A DNA stretch of 64,000 nt from Hymenobacter radiodurans (GCF_004355185.1 NZ_CP037922.1:1674001-1738000), one strand, 5' to 3'; counted from the first letter of the stretch, positions 27,868-37,411 are shown. Numbers and translations: made by a program. Notes: generated by a model from the sequence alone, not told the origin.

Positions 27868-28431
27868 ATGAAATTTGCCCCCCAGTCTTTCGTGCGTCGT
27901 GCATTGCCCTTACTTGTTGTGCTGCTGGCCTCGCTGGCGGCCTGTGAAACCAGTAAGCGCGGTATTCCAGAAGTCAATGCTGCGGACGGCACTGATCTGG
28001 AGCGGCGGCAGTTGGAAGTGAGCAGTAAGCTGGTAGGGCGAGTAATTGAGGGCCAGATAGAGTACGTGGTGCCCCGCGCACAGCTCGCAACTGGCTTCAT
28101 CCGGCAGTTCAACGACGGTACCGTTGTTGACAAAACTACCATCCGCAAGGTGCAGGGCAGCCCCAAGGACAAGGCTATTTATTACCTGGTGGGCATGGGA
28201 CTGCGCAATGGTATGTACCGCGCTATGGCTATTCCGCTGGAAACCTCCACCGACAATAGCCTGTACCTGCGCTCCAATGCCGAACGCTATATCGTGACGA
28301 GTGTGGGGTGTACGTTCTGTTACTTCTCCTTTGAGAAAAGCCGCATAACCGGTACCGAATGCGAAGAAAATACTGGCGGCAGCCGCTGCGACCTGGAGGT
28401 AGAAAGCAACAATAATTTCTTTCCCCGCTAA
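27868..28431 (+). CDS. Hypothetical lipoprotein
   Basis: This 187-residue protein starts with a lipobox signal (LLVVLLASLAAC). The rest is soluble, with GQIEYVVPRAQLATGFIRQF and DKTTIRKVQGSPKDKAIYYLVGM. Four cysteines in the C-terminal third (VGCTFCYFSFEKS, TGTEC, GGSRC) may form disulfides. I do not recognise the family. Its N-terminal M-K-F-A-P-Q is encoded by the G6C motif (27878-27883). The stop overlaps the ATG of the micro-ORF (TAATG), so both are probably translated together. Confidence 0.7.
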   Translation: MKFAPQSFVRRALPLLVVLLASLAACETSKRGIPEVNAADGTDLERRQLEVSSKLVGRVIEGQIEYVVPRAQLATGFIRQFNDGTVVDKTTIRKVQGSPKDKAIYYLVGMGLRNGMYRAMAIPLETSTDNSLYLRSNAERYIVTSVGCTFCYFSFEKSRITGTECEENTGGSRCDLEVESNNNFFPR

Positions 28432-28529
28432 TGAGCCGCAAGTGGATAATTCGCCTCACCCTGACCGCGCTGGCTCTGCTGCTGACCACTGATAAGCGTC
28501 CGGAAAAGAAACCCACCAACGACAAATAA
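28431..28529 (+). CDS. Coupled micro-ORF, 32 residues
   Basis: ATG at 28431 overlaps the preceding stop as TAATG and runs to a TAA at 28527-28529, right before a strong terminator. The product has a basic start (MSRKWIIRLTL), one hydrophobic stretch (TALALLL) and a very charged lysine-rich tail. It could be a small membrane peptide. The translational coupling and the terminator support a real gene, but there is no homology to quote. Confidence 0.5.
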   Translation: MSRKWIIRLTLTALALLLTTDKRPEKKPTNDK

Positions 28530-28559
28530 AAAAGGGCCGCTACGTAGCGGCCCTTTTTT
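28527..28559. terminator. Bidirectional terminator
   Basis: The stem GGGCCGCTA/TAGCGGCCC is flanked by A and T tracts. It ends the lipoprotein/micro-ORF transcript and, from the other side, the mpl gene whose repaired stop is at 28586. Confidence 0.92.
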
Positions 28560-28585
28560 AGTAACTGGTACGTACTGGCCTCGGG

Positions 28586-29970
28586 TTACTTGGTCACGGC
28601 CTCAGCCAGCATATTCAAATCCAATCCGTCAAATGTGCCCGACGACATCATCAACAGGTTAGCATCGGTCCAATTCTGCTCATGCAGGAAAGCGGCGAGG
28701 GCCCGGCTGTCGGTAAATACGCGCAGATCAGGGCGCTCAAAGGCGGCTGTTACCTGCTCGGGGGCAAATCGGGAAGACGCTTATGGGCTAACACCTGCGG
28801 ATTGAAGTACACGATGGCCACATCGGGCGCGTCAAAAGTATGGGCGTATTGGGGCAAGAAGGCCGGATTGAGGCTACTGAAGGTATGTAGCTCCAAACAG
28901 GCCACCAACCTCCGCTTCGGAAACTGCTTTTTCAGGGCTGCCGCGGTGGCTTTAAGCTTGGAAGGGGCGTGCGCGAAGTCCTTATAAACTACCGAATCGT
29001 GGCCAGCGCGCACTAGCTCCAAGCGGCGCGCGGCGCCTTTAAAGGTGGCCAGCGCCTCAAAAAAGTCCTTGCCCTTAATGCCTAGCTGCTTGCAGACCTC
29101 TTTCGCGGCTGAGATGTTGCGCAGGTTGTGGTCGCCAAATATCTGAATTGGAATCTCGTCGTCTTTCTTGGTAAGCAGAAAAGTCTTGCCGTCGCGCACG
29201 ACGTGCTCGTGCGGTCCGTAGCCGATGTACTTCACGTCTGGGTCAGTGGGCACGCTCACTAGCTGCACCTGCTCGTCGTCGCGGTCGTAGATGAGCACGC
29301 CGGCTTTGGGCGTCATTTCGGCGAAAATGCGGAACTGCTCACGGTAGTCTTCCTCGGTCGGAAAAACGTTGATATGGTCCCAGCTGATACCCGAAATAAC
29401 CCCGATGTGGTGTTGGTACAAGTGAAACTTTGGCCGCCGATCAATAGGGGAAGAGAGGTATTCGTCGCCCTCAATGATGATGATTGGCGCGTCGTCCGTT
29501 AGCTGCACCATCAAATCAAATCCTTCCAGCTGAGCGCCCACGGCGTAGTCAAACTTGCGGCCGTGATGGCGCAACACGTGCAGAATCAGCGAGGTAATGC
29601 TGGTTTTTCCATGACTGCCCCCAATAACTACCCGCTGTTTATCGCGGGAAGCTTCATAGATGAACTCCGGGAATGAATAGATCCGAAGCCCAAGCTCCTG
29701 AGCGCGCAGCAATTCGGGGTTGTCGGCCCGGGCGTGCATGCCCACAATCACGGCATCGAGGTCAGTGGTTATCTTTTCCGGAAACCAACCCTCGCTGGGG
29801 GGCAAAATTCCGGCGGTAGCCAAGCGACCATGAGCAGGCTCAAAAATTTCGTCATCAGAACCGGTTACCTGAGCGCCGCGGCGATGCAGGGCCAGCGCCA
29901 GATTATGCATAATACTTCCCCCGATGGCAATCAGGTGAAGACGGTGGAGCGCGGTGGGCGTGGGGGGCAT
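28586..29970 (-). CDS. mpl: UDP-N-acetylmuramate:L-alanyl-gamma-D-glutamyl-meso-diaminopimelate ligase (frameshifted)
   Basis: This Mur ligase recycles peptidoglycan by joining recovered tripeptide to UDP-MurNAc. The ATP loop GSHGKTSITS, the IAIGGSIMHNLALAL start, GDEYLSSPIDRRPKF and FAHAPSKLKATAAAL match Mpl. The frame breaks at the G5 at 28760-28764; a sixth G converts LPPSR into LPPEQVTAAFERPD and continues through MMSSGTFDGLDLNML to the stop at 28586, giving 461 residues, a normal length. The ATG at 29970 is itself inside the G6C motif (ATGCCCCCC). Confidence 0.88.
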
Positions 29971-30304
29971 TTCTGAGATATAGAAGCAATGATAAATCGG
30001 CGAAAAGCCGGCCGGCAAAGGTACTAGCCCAACTCAGAAGTTGATGCTCAATGGGTATAGTACTTGGTTCGGGCCGGGATGAACGAGCATCTCAACTGTT
30101 ACAAAGGCAAATGCCATAATTTTTATCAACATCAGATAGCGAAAAGAAACAGTTTTTCCGTCTGCTAATTATGAAAATCTGCCCCTAGATTTGCACCCCT
30201 TTGAGCGTAAAAAACAGCCAGCATCGGGAGCGCAAGCAACAATAAATCCTTCGCGTTGCGAACCAAATCCTTCCAAAGCTGACTACCTTGTACAACACCC
30301 AGTG
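29971..30304. other. Intergenic region between mpl and dnaB
   Basis: A 334-base gap with divergent genes at both ends. On the plus strand, TAGATTTG at 30186-30193 matches the -7 consensus, about 110 bases before the dnaB ATG, but no TTG lies at the -33 distance. Nothing else is evident. Confidence 0.5.
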
Positions 30305-31920
30305 ATGAACGACCAGATGAATGAGCGCGTAAAGTTGCAGGCCTCTCGAGGCATCGCCGCCCTGAATGGCCGTCCTGCCGCTTTATCCATGACCGGTCCG
30401 GCGGGCAAATTGCCCCCCAGGCCCGTGAGCTAGAGGCGGCAGTGCTCGGCGCTCTGATGCTCGAAAAAGATGCCCTTACGACGGTTATCGATATTCTGAA
30501 GCCCGTGAGCTTCTACGACGATAAACACCAGCGCATTTTTAAGGCTATTCTGAACCTGTTTGATAAGTCGGAGCCCATCGATATTCTCACCGTAGTGCAT
30601 GAGCTGCGGGAAATGGGGGAGTTGGAGCCCGCTGGCGGCCATCATTATGTGGCCAACCTCACCTTCAAGGTTAACTCGGCCGCGAACATTGAGTACCACG
30701 CCCGTATCATCACTGAGAATGCCATCAAGCGGGAGCTGATCAATATTGCATCGACCATCCACCGCGACGCTTTCGAAGATACTACCGACGTATTCAACCT
30801 ACTCGATCAAACCGAGCAAGCCCTGTTTGAGGTTTCGGAATCGAACATCCGCAAGAACTTCGATGATATGCGTAGCCTCATGGGCAAGGCCATCAAAGAG
30901 CTGGAAGAGAAAAAGAATCAGAAAGACGGCCTAACCGGCGTGCCCAGTGGTTTTGCGGCCCTTGACCGTGTAACCAGCGGTTGGCAACCCTCTGACTTAG
31001 TGATTATTGCGGCCCGGCCTGGTATGGGTAAAACGGCGTTTGTGGTTTCCGCTATGCGCAACGCAGCCGTCGATTTTAAGAAGCCAGTTGCTATTTTCTC
31101 ACTGGAAATGTCGTCTCTGCAGCTCGTTAATCGTCTGATTTCGGCTGAGGCGGAACTGGATTCTGAAAAAATCAAGAAAGGCAACCTGGCGGATTACGAG
31201 TGGGCTCAGCTCAACCACAAGATCTCCTCGCTGTCGAGCGCGCCCATCTTTATTGATGACACGCCCGCCCTGAGCATTCGGGAGTTGCGTACCAAGTGCC
31301 GCCGCCTGAAGGCCCACCACGATATTCAGATGATCATCATTGACTATCTACAGTTGATGAGCGGTAACACCGATGGCGGCAAAGGTGCTGGCAACCGCGA
31401 ACAGGAAATTGCTTCTATCTCACGGGCACTAAAAGGAATTGCCAAAGAACTGAACGTACCTGTGCTGGCGCTGTCGCAGCTCTCCCGCTCAGTAGAAACG
31501 CGCGGCGGCGACAAAAAGCCGCAGCTCAGCGACCTTCGTGAATCGGGCTCTATCGAGCAGGATGCTGATATGGTTGTCTTCCTCTACCGGCCTGAATACT
31601 ACAAAATTACGGAGGACGAAATGGGTAATCCCACCCAAGGTACTGGTGAGGTTATTATTGCTAAGCATCGTAACGGATCCCTCGAAACGGTGCAACTCAA
31701 GTTTATCGGCCGTTTTACCAAGTTTGCCGACTTGGATGGCGTAGGCTTTGGTGATGAGGCAGGTGGCTTTAATACCGGCGCTTTTCCTGCCAGTACCTTT
31801 GATGAAGATCCTAGCAGCTTTGCACCCAATACCATACGGCTAGGCAGTAAGATTAACGACGGTGCCAGCCCGAAGCCATTCCCAAAAAGCAATTTTGGGA
31901 ATGACGATCCACCGTTTTAA
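30305..31920 (+). CDS. dnaB: Replicative DNA helicase DnaB (frameshifted near N-terminus)
   Basis: DnaB unwinds DNA at the replication fork. The 538-residue repaired protein has the DnaB N-terminal domain (ELEAAVLGALMLEKDALTTV), Walker A ARPGMGKTAF at about 237-246, IFSLEMSS, IIIDYLQLM and SQLSRSVETRGGDKKPQLSDLRESGSIEQDAD, then PEYY and AKHRNGS. The frame breaks at the C6 run at 30413-30418; one more C gives GKLPPQARELEAAV, matching DnaB. ATG 30305 is chosen since the earlier frame starts within promoter-like DNA. An essential gene, so the break must be an artefact or suppressed. A strong hairpin follows. Confidence 0.93.
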
Positions 31921-31936
31921 GTAACGGAGTGCTAAA

Positions 31937-31993
31937 TAAAGCAGCGTCCCCATACCTAGCCTATAGTAGGTTAGGTATGGGGACGCTGCTTTA
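31937..31993 (+). terminator. Terminator after dnaB
   Basis: A 21-22-base perfect stem (TAAAGCAGCGTCCCC...GGGGACGCTGCTTTA) begins 16 bases after the dnaB stop, with a 13-base loop. Its length is unusual for an ordinary terminator. Confidence 0.85.
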
Positions 31994-32018
31994 TGCCTTT
32001 GAGTCGAGTATAGCTACA

Positions 32019-32056
32019 CAAAAGCGGCTGCCCCTGAACAGGAACAGCCGCTTTTT
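32019..32056 (-). terminator. Terminator of the lipocalin-like gene
   Basis: AAAAGCGGCTG pairs with CAGCCGCTTTTT around a 14-base loop, 21 bases after the stop of the minus-strand gene. Confidence 0.85.
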
Positions 32057-32077
32057 AAAAAAGTATGCAGGCTGGTG

Positions 32078-32551
32078 TTAGCGTGTGTACTCAAGTTCAG
32101 TGTAAGGCTTGCCGGCTTCGGCTACGCTACGCAACTTAAGCGAAGAAGCGGACAGCGAAGTAACCTGGTATTCCTTGGCTTCGCCTAAGTTAAGCGTGAG
32201 GTCTTTCTTATCAGCGCTGAGCGCCCAAGTGCCAGGTTTAGCCTCTTTTTTAGACTCCTTATCGCAGACGTTAGCACCTTCTAACTCCGTCAATTCACCT
32301 GTAGCCTCAAAGTGTAGCTTGTTATCCTTGCTGCACTCATCAAGCATCATGAAGATATTGGTGGTCCTAACATCGTTTGGGGTCGGTACGATGCCTTTGT
32401 AGGCTACTAGCTGCCAATCGCCGGCCAAGGAAGCATCCGTCGAAGACTGAGCAGTAGCGCGAGGAGTTGGAGATTCTTCTAGCTGCTTTTCGCAAGAGGC
32501 AAACAGCATGGTGCCCAACGAGAGGGCCGTAAGCAGACGTACTTTGGTCAT
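32078..32551 (-). CDS. Lipocalin-like lipoprotein
   Basis: The 157-residue protein begins with a lipobox signal (LSLGTMLFASCEKQ). The mature domain (GDWQLVAYKG, HFEATGELTEL, GTWALSADKKDLTLNLG, EYQVTSLSASSLKLR) is a small beta-barrel in the style of the lipocalin-like (DUF4923/lipocalin_5) group of Bacteroidota. Function is unknown. It has its own terminator and no operon partner. Confidence 0.72.
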   Translation of the reverse strand: MTKVRLLTALSLGTMLFASCEKQLEESPTPRATAQSSTDASLAGDWQLVAYKGIVPTPNDVRTTNIFMMLDECSKDNKLHFEATGELTELEGANVCDKESKKEAKPGTWALSADKKDLTLNLGEAKEYQVTSLSASSLKLRSVAEAGKPYTELEYTR

Positions 32552-32873
32552 GAAAAGATAGAAAGGTGAATAAAAAAGAACGCGTAGAAATAGACCGTAT
32601 AGCTATGAATTTTAGAGGATGCGTCTAGACGCTAAAAGAGTTGAAAGCAGTTGAATTAACTTGAAGAAGTGTAATTACTGATGTGTCCTGACTACAAATA
32701 TAGATACCCCTTTTGTATCCACCATCAAAAGCAGCCCAAAACGCACCTATAAAATTATGTCAATTGTATTTTGTTGATATTTATTTTGGCTTAGCAGCTT
32801 AATAAATAAGAAAGCCCAAAAGAGCTTCACATGCGTGAAGCTCTTTTGGGCTTATATCTACTATATAATAATA
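32552..32873. other. Intergenic region
   Basis: The 322-base gap contains the AT-rich leader of the lipocalin-like gene and, at 32811-32853, the terminator of the ankyrin gene. I see no further gene. Confidence 0.6.
32811..32853 (-). terminator. Terminator of the ankyrin gene
   Basis: AAAGCCCAAAAGAGCTTCAC, loop ATGC, then a perfect 19-base complement ending TTTTGGGCTT. The stem is very long and stable. Confidence 0.85.
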
Positions 32874-33329
32874 TTATGATTTAATCTTGGCCTCAAGTAG
32901 TGTGATTACATCTTTATTGCCACTGGCCTTCGCGCTGGCCAAAGCTGTGTTTCCGTCTTCATCTTTAGCTTGTAAGTCGGCACCACTGACTAACATCAAC
33001 TCAATGAGCTCTTTGCTGCCTTTTCCAGCCGCATAATGAAGAGCAGTAGCTTGAAAAGCATCGCGCCAGTTGATTTTTGCTTTGTACTGGAGCAGCGATT
33101 TTACAATAGCTACATTATTATTTGTGGCCGCCGCAATCAGATAACTAGTAGGAAAACCAGGAACAATCTCGATAACATGATTGGGATCAGCACCTGCTTT
33201 TAACAGGGTTTCAACGGCTGCGGCATTGTTCTTTAAAACCGCTGTATATAACTCCTTGCTTTTATCCTGCGCTGCTGAAACATAAGCTAAGCTCAAAAAT
33301 AATAAGCAAAAGAAGGTAATCTTTTTCAT
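32874..33329 (-). CDS. Secreted ankyrin-repeat protein
   Basis: The 151-residue protein has a signal peptide (FFCLLFLSLAYVSAAQ) and three to four ankyrin repeats (KNNAAAVETLLKAGADPN, TNNNVAIVKSLLQYKAKIN, GKGSKELIELMLVSGADL, EDGNTALASAKASGNKDVI). Ankyrin repeats bind proteins; a periplasmic or secreted partner is likely. Bacterial ankyrins sometimes act as catalase helpers, but nothing in this window supports that. Confidence 0.85.
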   Translation of the reverse strand: MKKITFFCLLFLSLAYVSAAQDKSKELYTAVLKNNAAAVETLLKAGADPNHVIEIVPGFPTSYLIAAATNNNVAIVKSLLQYKAKINWRDAFQATALHYAAGKGSKELIELMLVSGADLQAKDEDGNTALASAKASGNKDVITLLEAKIKS

Positions 33330-33458
33330 GCGAAGGGGTGGTAAAGTGAGGTTGATATTGCGTAAAAGTACAATACCAACTTCTTTCTTTCACAACCCCG
33401 TAACAACAAATTGTAAGAGATAATAATTGTAAATATCACCTCTTACAACAGCCAGTTG

Positions 33459-34673
33459 CTAAGCAATTGCAGCTAACTGTTTCTGCTTCTTCTTTTTCTC
33501 TTTTTTCAATCTGTTGAGCCAGAGAATAACGCCGGTAATAGGGAATGTGAACCCCAGCACACACACGATCAAGGCAATTATTTTGGAGGGTAATCCGTAA
33601 ATGGATCCTGTGTGAACTGGCTTAAAGGTGCGTCGTACCCGCTGTCCTAGGTTACGATCTTCAAAGGCAAGCTTTCCTAAAACCTGACCATTGTACTGAT
33701 CTAGGTATAGTTCATCATTGGCTGACTCGTGGGGGGCATTTTTCGGCAGCATGGCCACGCGTACTGCCTCGGCTGAATCTTTGGGCAATTGAATGCTGAA
33801 ATTTTGAGCCGTAGGCATTTGCTGTCTCGCTATGTCGTAGGCCGCGTCATAGGTCAGGCGCGCACCAGCGGTAGCCACTACAGACTTTGGTGGCTCGGGA
33901 CTCTTCATCTCCGAGTTGGTGAGCGTGAAGATGCCCTTGTTGAACCACTCAAACGACCAAGCCAAGCCCGTAAAAGCAAAGACAAACAGGAATAGGGCGC
34001 TATAAAAACCAAGTACAATGTGTAGATCATGGTTGAGGCGCTTCCAGCTAGCATCCCACTTGACGGAGAGACGCTGGCGTAGCACCTTGCCCGTAGCAGG
34101 CCACCACAACACTACCCCAGTCCCGATAATAAATAGAAAAAATAAGGTGCTTACACCAACAACAAATTTGCCCACCGCGCCGGCTACCATGCCCCGGTGC
34201 AGGGCAAACATGGTGTAGAAAAAGGTGTCGCGGTAGACGTATGGGCCGATTACCTGCCCCGAATACGGATTGACAAAGTACTTGGGGCCGCCACCACCTT
34301 CCCCGCCGCCTTTAGGCTTTTCGCCTGCCTTGGGTCCTCCGGCATTACCAGCTGGGCCCGCTTGCGCCGTTGCACCTTCCTTGCCGGGCTTGTCACCCGC
34401 CAGGCTTACCTCCACCGTGCGCAGAGGGTCGGCATATACCTTCATGCCCGTTACCTTAGCGTCAGGCACCGAGGCTTGTACTGCCTGGGTTATCTGCTGA
34501 AGAGAAAGACGAGGCTGAGTAGCGGGTGCCTCCACAAAATAGCGCTCCGAGTGCCAAGCTTGCTCCAGTTCTTTTTCAAAAACCAGTACGGCCCCAGTAA
34601 GGCACAGTATGGCAATGACCAGCCCCGAAGCCAGACTGAGATAGAGGTGAATCGTGCGAAAAAATACCTTCAT
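33459..34673 (-). CDS. PepSY-domain iron-transport membrane protein
   Basis: The 404-residue protein has the PepSY-associated TM architecture: a first helix (MKVFFRTIHLYLSLASGLVIAIL), a periplasmic PepSY region with an unusual Gly/Pro/Lys-rich insert (GPKAGEKPKGGGEGGGGP), helices with HRGM, a LNHDLHIVLGFY helix and a final helix near GVILWLNRLKKEKKKK. These proteins often act as ferric reductases for siderophores and are encoded beside TonB receptors, as here. The start at 34673 is used. It lies 98 bases after the receptor and shares its orientation. Confidence 0.87.
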   Translation of the reverse strand: MKVFFRTIHLYLSLASGLVIAILCLTGAVLVFEKELEQAWHSERYFVEAPATQPRLSLQQITQAVQASVPDAKVTGMKVYADPLRTVEVSLAGDKPGKEGATAQAGPAGNAGGPKAGEKPKGGGEGGGGPKYFVNPYSGQVIGPYVYRDTFFYTMFALHRGMVAGAVGKFVVGVSTLFFLFIIGTGVVLWWPATGKVLRQRLSVKWDASWKRLNHDLHIVLGFYSALFLFVFAFTGLAWSFEWFNKGIFTLTNSEMKSPEPPKSVVATAGARLTYDAAYDIARQQMPTAQNFSIQLPKDSAEAVRVAMLPKNAPHESANDELYLDQYNGQVLGKLAFEDRNLGQRVRRTFKPVHTGSIYGLPSKIIALIVCVLGFTFPITGVILWLNRLKKEKKKKQKQLAAIA

Positions 34674-34771
34674 GGCAGTAATAAGCTGAAATCTGTTAGC
34701 GGGGGGCAAATTTGCAATAATGCCCCGAACAGTGGCTGCTCGGGGCTTAGAATGACGGCAGTGCTACCTAA

Positions 34772-37216
34772 CTACAATTGGTAGGAAAGGGTGCCAGAGA
34801 ACTGGCGCGGGTTAATTGGGTTGATGCTATTGTCGTCGTGGGCGTTGTAATTGTAGGCGTCCAGCAGGTTGGAAGCTTTCAGACGCAGACTTACGCGGTC
34901 GAGGGTGTATCCAACGGAGAGATCAAATAGAGGGTACGCTTTTAGGGGAATGAGGCGGTAGGCGTCGTTCTCGACCGTGCGACGGGTGGAGCGCCCCGCC
35001 TGCCGCTCCCCAATATAGGTAGCTACGAAGCCTGCGTTCAAGCCTTTCAGGGCCGACTCATTGTCGAAAGTGTAGAACACGCTCGCGTTGGCCGTATGAT
35101 TCGGGTTGTAGCGTAGCAGGCTGCCAACCTCATAAATGGTGCTCTTGGTGTACTTCGTTTGGTTGTAGCTGTAGCCGGCGATGAAAGACCAGCCTTGGTA
35201 CGGCTTGCTCAGGATATCCACTTCCACGCCTCGGCTGGTCACTTCACCGGCCAGCTCCTGCGCTGTAGGATAATCCTTGTTGAAATTTGGCGCGTCGGGC
35301 AGCACCGTCTGGGCCAGGTTGCTGTTCACAATCTGATAAGCCGTTACGTTGGCCGACAGCAGGCCCTGAAACAGGTCGTTCTTGATACCAACCTCATACT
35401 GGTCCAGGGTAGAGGGCTTAAGGGCCGTACCCGTGACATCGAGCCCACTGTTGATGGTGAAGGAGTTGGAGTAGGAGGAGAACAGCGACATCGTCTGGAT
35501 GGGCTGGTACACGATGCCCAAGCGCGGCGACCACGCCTCGTCGAAGCGACGGGTCTTGGTTGTCACGTCCGTACGATAGGTTAGTACGTCGCTGGGCGTT
35601 TCCTGGTAGGTCCAACGCAAACCGGCCAACACCTTTAGCTTCTCACTGATGCTCAGCAAGTCCTGAGCATACACGCCGCCGCGCCGGGTGCCGCCGGTGG
35701 TGCGCTGGTTGCGGGTTAGGTTCGTGATATCGGCCCGTACGCGGGGCTGAGCCACTACCCGGTTCGGATCGAACACGTTGATGGAATCGTAAGCCGCCGT
35801 CACGTACGACACGTTGCGGCTGTCATACTGGTCGCCATCGACGCCCACCAGTAGCGTGTGGTTCAAGGAGCCCGTCGCAAATTTGCCCATCAGATCCACC
35901 TGACCGAGCATGTAGCCCTCAGTGGCGCTGGTGCGCTGCACGTTACGTAACAGATTGCCGTTGGGCCGAATACCCGTGGGGCGCGACGCGCTGAGCAAGT
36001 TGTTGTCGTAGTGCTGATAGCCGGCGGTGGTGCGCACCTGCCAGTTCTGGTTCAGGCGGTGCGTGAGCGTGAGTGTAGCGCTTTTCTGCGTTGTCTCGTT
36101 GTTGGCCCAATCCGTATTTAGGAAGCGGCTGCGTGGCACGTCGGCTATTTCATAGTTGATGGCGCCGATGCCGTAATCAGGTGTGCGGTTGTCATTGAGG
36201 TAATCACCCTCAATCAGGATATCCGTTTTCTCGCCCAGCTTTACCAGCACCGAAGGATTCACGTAAAAACGCTCGCCTTTCACGCCATCGCGAAAGCTCC
36301 GGGCGTTTTCGTAGCTGGAATTCAGGCGGAAGGCCACATGCTCACTGTTGTTGATGGCGCCGTACACGTCGAGCGAGGGCTTGTAGAAGTTGTAGCTGCC
36401 CACGCGCATCCCAATTTGCCCCCCAGACTGAAATTGGGGCTTCTTGGTCACCAGGTTGATCACGCCACCCGCGGCCACGTTGCCATAGAGGATGGCGGCG
36501 CTGCCTTTCAAGATCTCGAACCGCTCCAGGCCGCTTATCTCAGGCATCACGCCGTTGTTGTAGCGCACGCCGTTCTTGAAGGTGTTATTGCTGTTGAAGG
36601 CGAATCCACGACCGGCAATCTCTTCCTGCGTGCCGCCCGTAGCGCCCATCACGTACACGCCGCTCACGTTTTGCAGCACCTCGCTTACGCGGAGTACCTG
36701 CTGCTGCTCCAGCACTTCCTTGTTAATCGTGACAACGCTCTGGGGCAGATCAAGCGGGCGAACGGGCATCTTGCCTACGGTCACGGGCTGCTCATTCATG
36801 GTGCGAGTAGCCGTTACCTTTACTTCCGAAAGCTGCTGGGCGCTCTGGGAAAGCGTGATGGGGGGCAAATTCAGCGTCTGATCTGCGCCCAGGCTCACCT
36901 CAATCTCCTGCCGACCTACGCCCAAATAGCTAACAACCAAGGTATAGCTGCCCGCTGGGAGCGGGAGCCGAAACCGGCCATCGGCGTTGGTGCTGGTGCC
37001 CATGGTCGAGTTCTTCACCAAAATTCCCGCCTGCTCTACGGGTTGCCCATCCACCGTCAGCACCTTGCCAGTTACATAGCTCCGAATTTTCTCCGGCTCG
37101 TCCGTGGCAGTTGCTGATACAGGTGCGATGGAGGCGGTAAGATTTTGCTGGCTATAACCTGCTAATGGAGCCATTAGCGTGGTTATCAGGATAATTGGTA
37201 GGGTAGAGCAGCGCAT
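34772..37216 (-). CDS. TonB-dependent siderophore receptor
   Basis: The 814-residue protein starts at the ATG at 37216 (MRCSTLPIILITTLMAPLAGYSQ, signal peptide). A carboxypeptidase-like regulatory domain (GKVLTVDGQPVEQAGILVKNSTMGTSTNADGRFRLPLP) precedes the plug (SVVTINKEVLEQQQVLRVSEVLQNVSGVYV, ERFEILKGSAAILYG, GGVINLVTKKP) and a 22-strand barrel. The RGFAFNSNN and YGNVAAGGVIN plug motifs fit the siderophore class. It imports ferric siderophores with TonB energy. The PepSY gene downstream is its likely reductase partner. A promoter-like pair lies just upstream. Confidence 0.92.
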   Translation of the reverse strand: MRCSTLPIILITTLMAPLAGYSQQNLTASIAPVSATATDEPEKIRSYVTGKVLTVDGQPVEQAGILVKNSTMGTSTNADGRFRLPLPAGSYTLVVSYLGVGRQEIEVSLGADQTLNLPPITLSQSAQQLSEVKVTATRTMNEQPVTVGKMPVRPLDLPQSVVTINKEVLEQQQVLRVSEVLQNVSGVYVMGATGGTQEEIAGRGFAFNSNNTFKNGVRYNNGVMPEISGLERFEILKGSAAILYGNVAAGGVINLVTKKPQFQSGGQIGMRVGSYNFYKPSLDVYGAINNSEHVAFRLNSSYENARSFRDGVKGERFYVNPSVLVKLGEKTDILIEGDYLNDNRTPDYGIGAINYEIADVPRSRFLNTDWANNETTQKSATLTLTHRLNQNWQVRTTAGYQHYDNNLLSASRPTGIRPNGNLLRNVQRTSATEGYMLGQVDLMGKFATGSLNHTLLVGVDGDQYDSRNVSYVTAAYDSINVFDPNRVVAQPRVRADITNLTRNQRTTGGTRRGGVYAQDLLSISEKLKVLAGLRWTYQETPSDVLTYRTDVTTKTRRFDEAWSPRLGIVYQPIQTMSLFSSYSNSFTINSGLDVTGTALKPSTLDQYEVGIKNDLFQGLLSANVTAYQIVNSNLAQTVLPDAPNFNKDYPTAQELAGEVTSRGVEVDILSKPYQGWSFIAGYSYNQTKYTKSTIYEVGSLLRYNPNHTANASVFYTFDNESALKGLNAGFVATYIGERQAGRSTRRTVENDAYRLIPLKAYPLFDLSVGYTLDRVSLRLKASNLLDAYNYNAHDDNSINPINPRQFSGTLSYQL

Positions 37217-37245
37217 TTGCTTATTTAGAATGCTTAAAAACAATG

Positions 37246-37277
37246 CAAAGAAATAGCTTATCTAGAATTGGTCCAAA
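37246..37277 (-). promoter_or_regulatory. Putative promoter of the siderophore receptor operon
   Basis: On the minus strand TTTG (37274-37277) is followed after 20 bases by TTTCTTTG (37246-37253), giving an expected start about 23 bases before the ATG at 37216. The spacing is right; the -7 has one mismatch to TAnnTTTG. No clear Fur-like operator is recognised. Confidence 0.45.
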
Positions 37278-37356
37278 CAATTGGAGTAAAGTTTTCGATA
37301 AATTTTTAAGCGTCTGATTGTCAAAGAACTTGTTGAGGCGCTTCGTCATTAATGAA

Positions 37357-37388
37357 AAAAGCATCTAGCCAAATGGCCAGATGCTTTC
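37357..37388 (-). terminator. Terminator of the LLM oxidoreductase gene
   Basis: AAAGCATCT..GCC, loop AAAT, GGC..AGATGCTTT, 24 bases after the gene's stop. Confidence 0.8.
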
Positions 37389-37411
37389 TGATTTATTCTC
37401 CTGAACTAGTG

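Noticed and set aside
36338..37117. Plus-strand reading frame of 259 codons opposite the TonB receptor
   Set aside because: It is antisense to the plug and N-terminal domain of the receptor, with a His/Ala/Val-rich composition typical of shadow frames.
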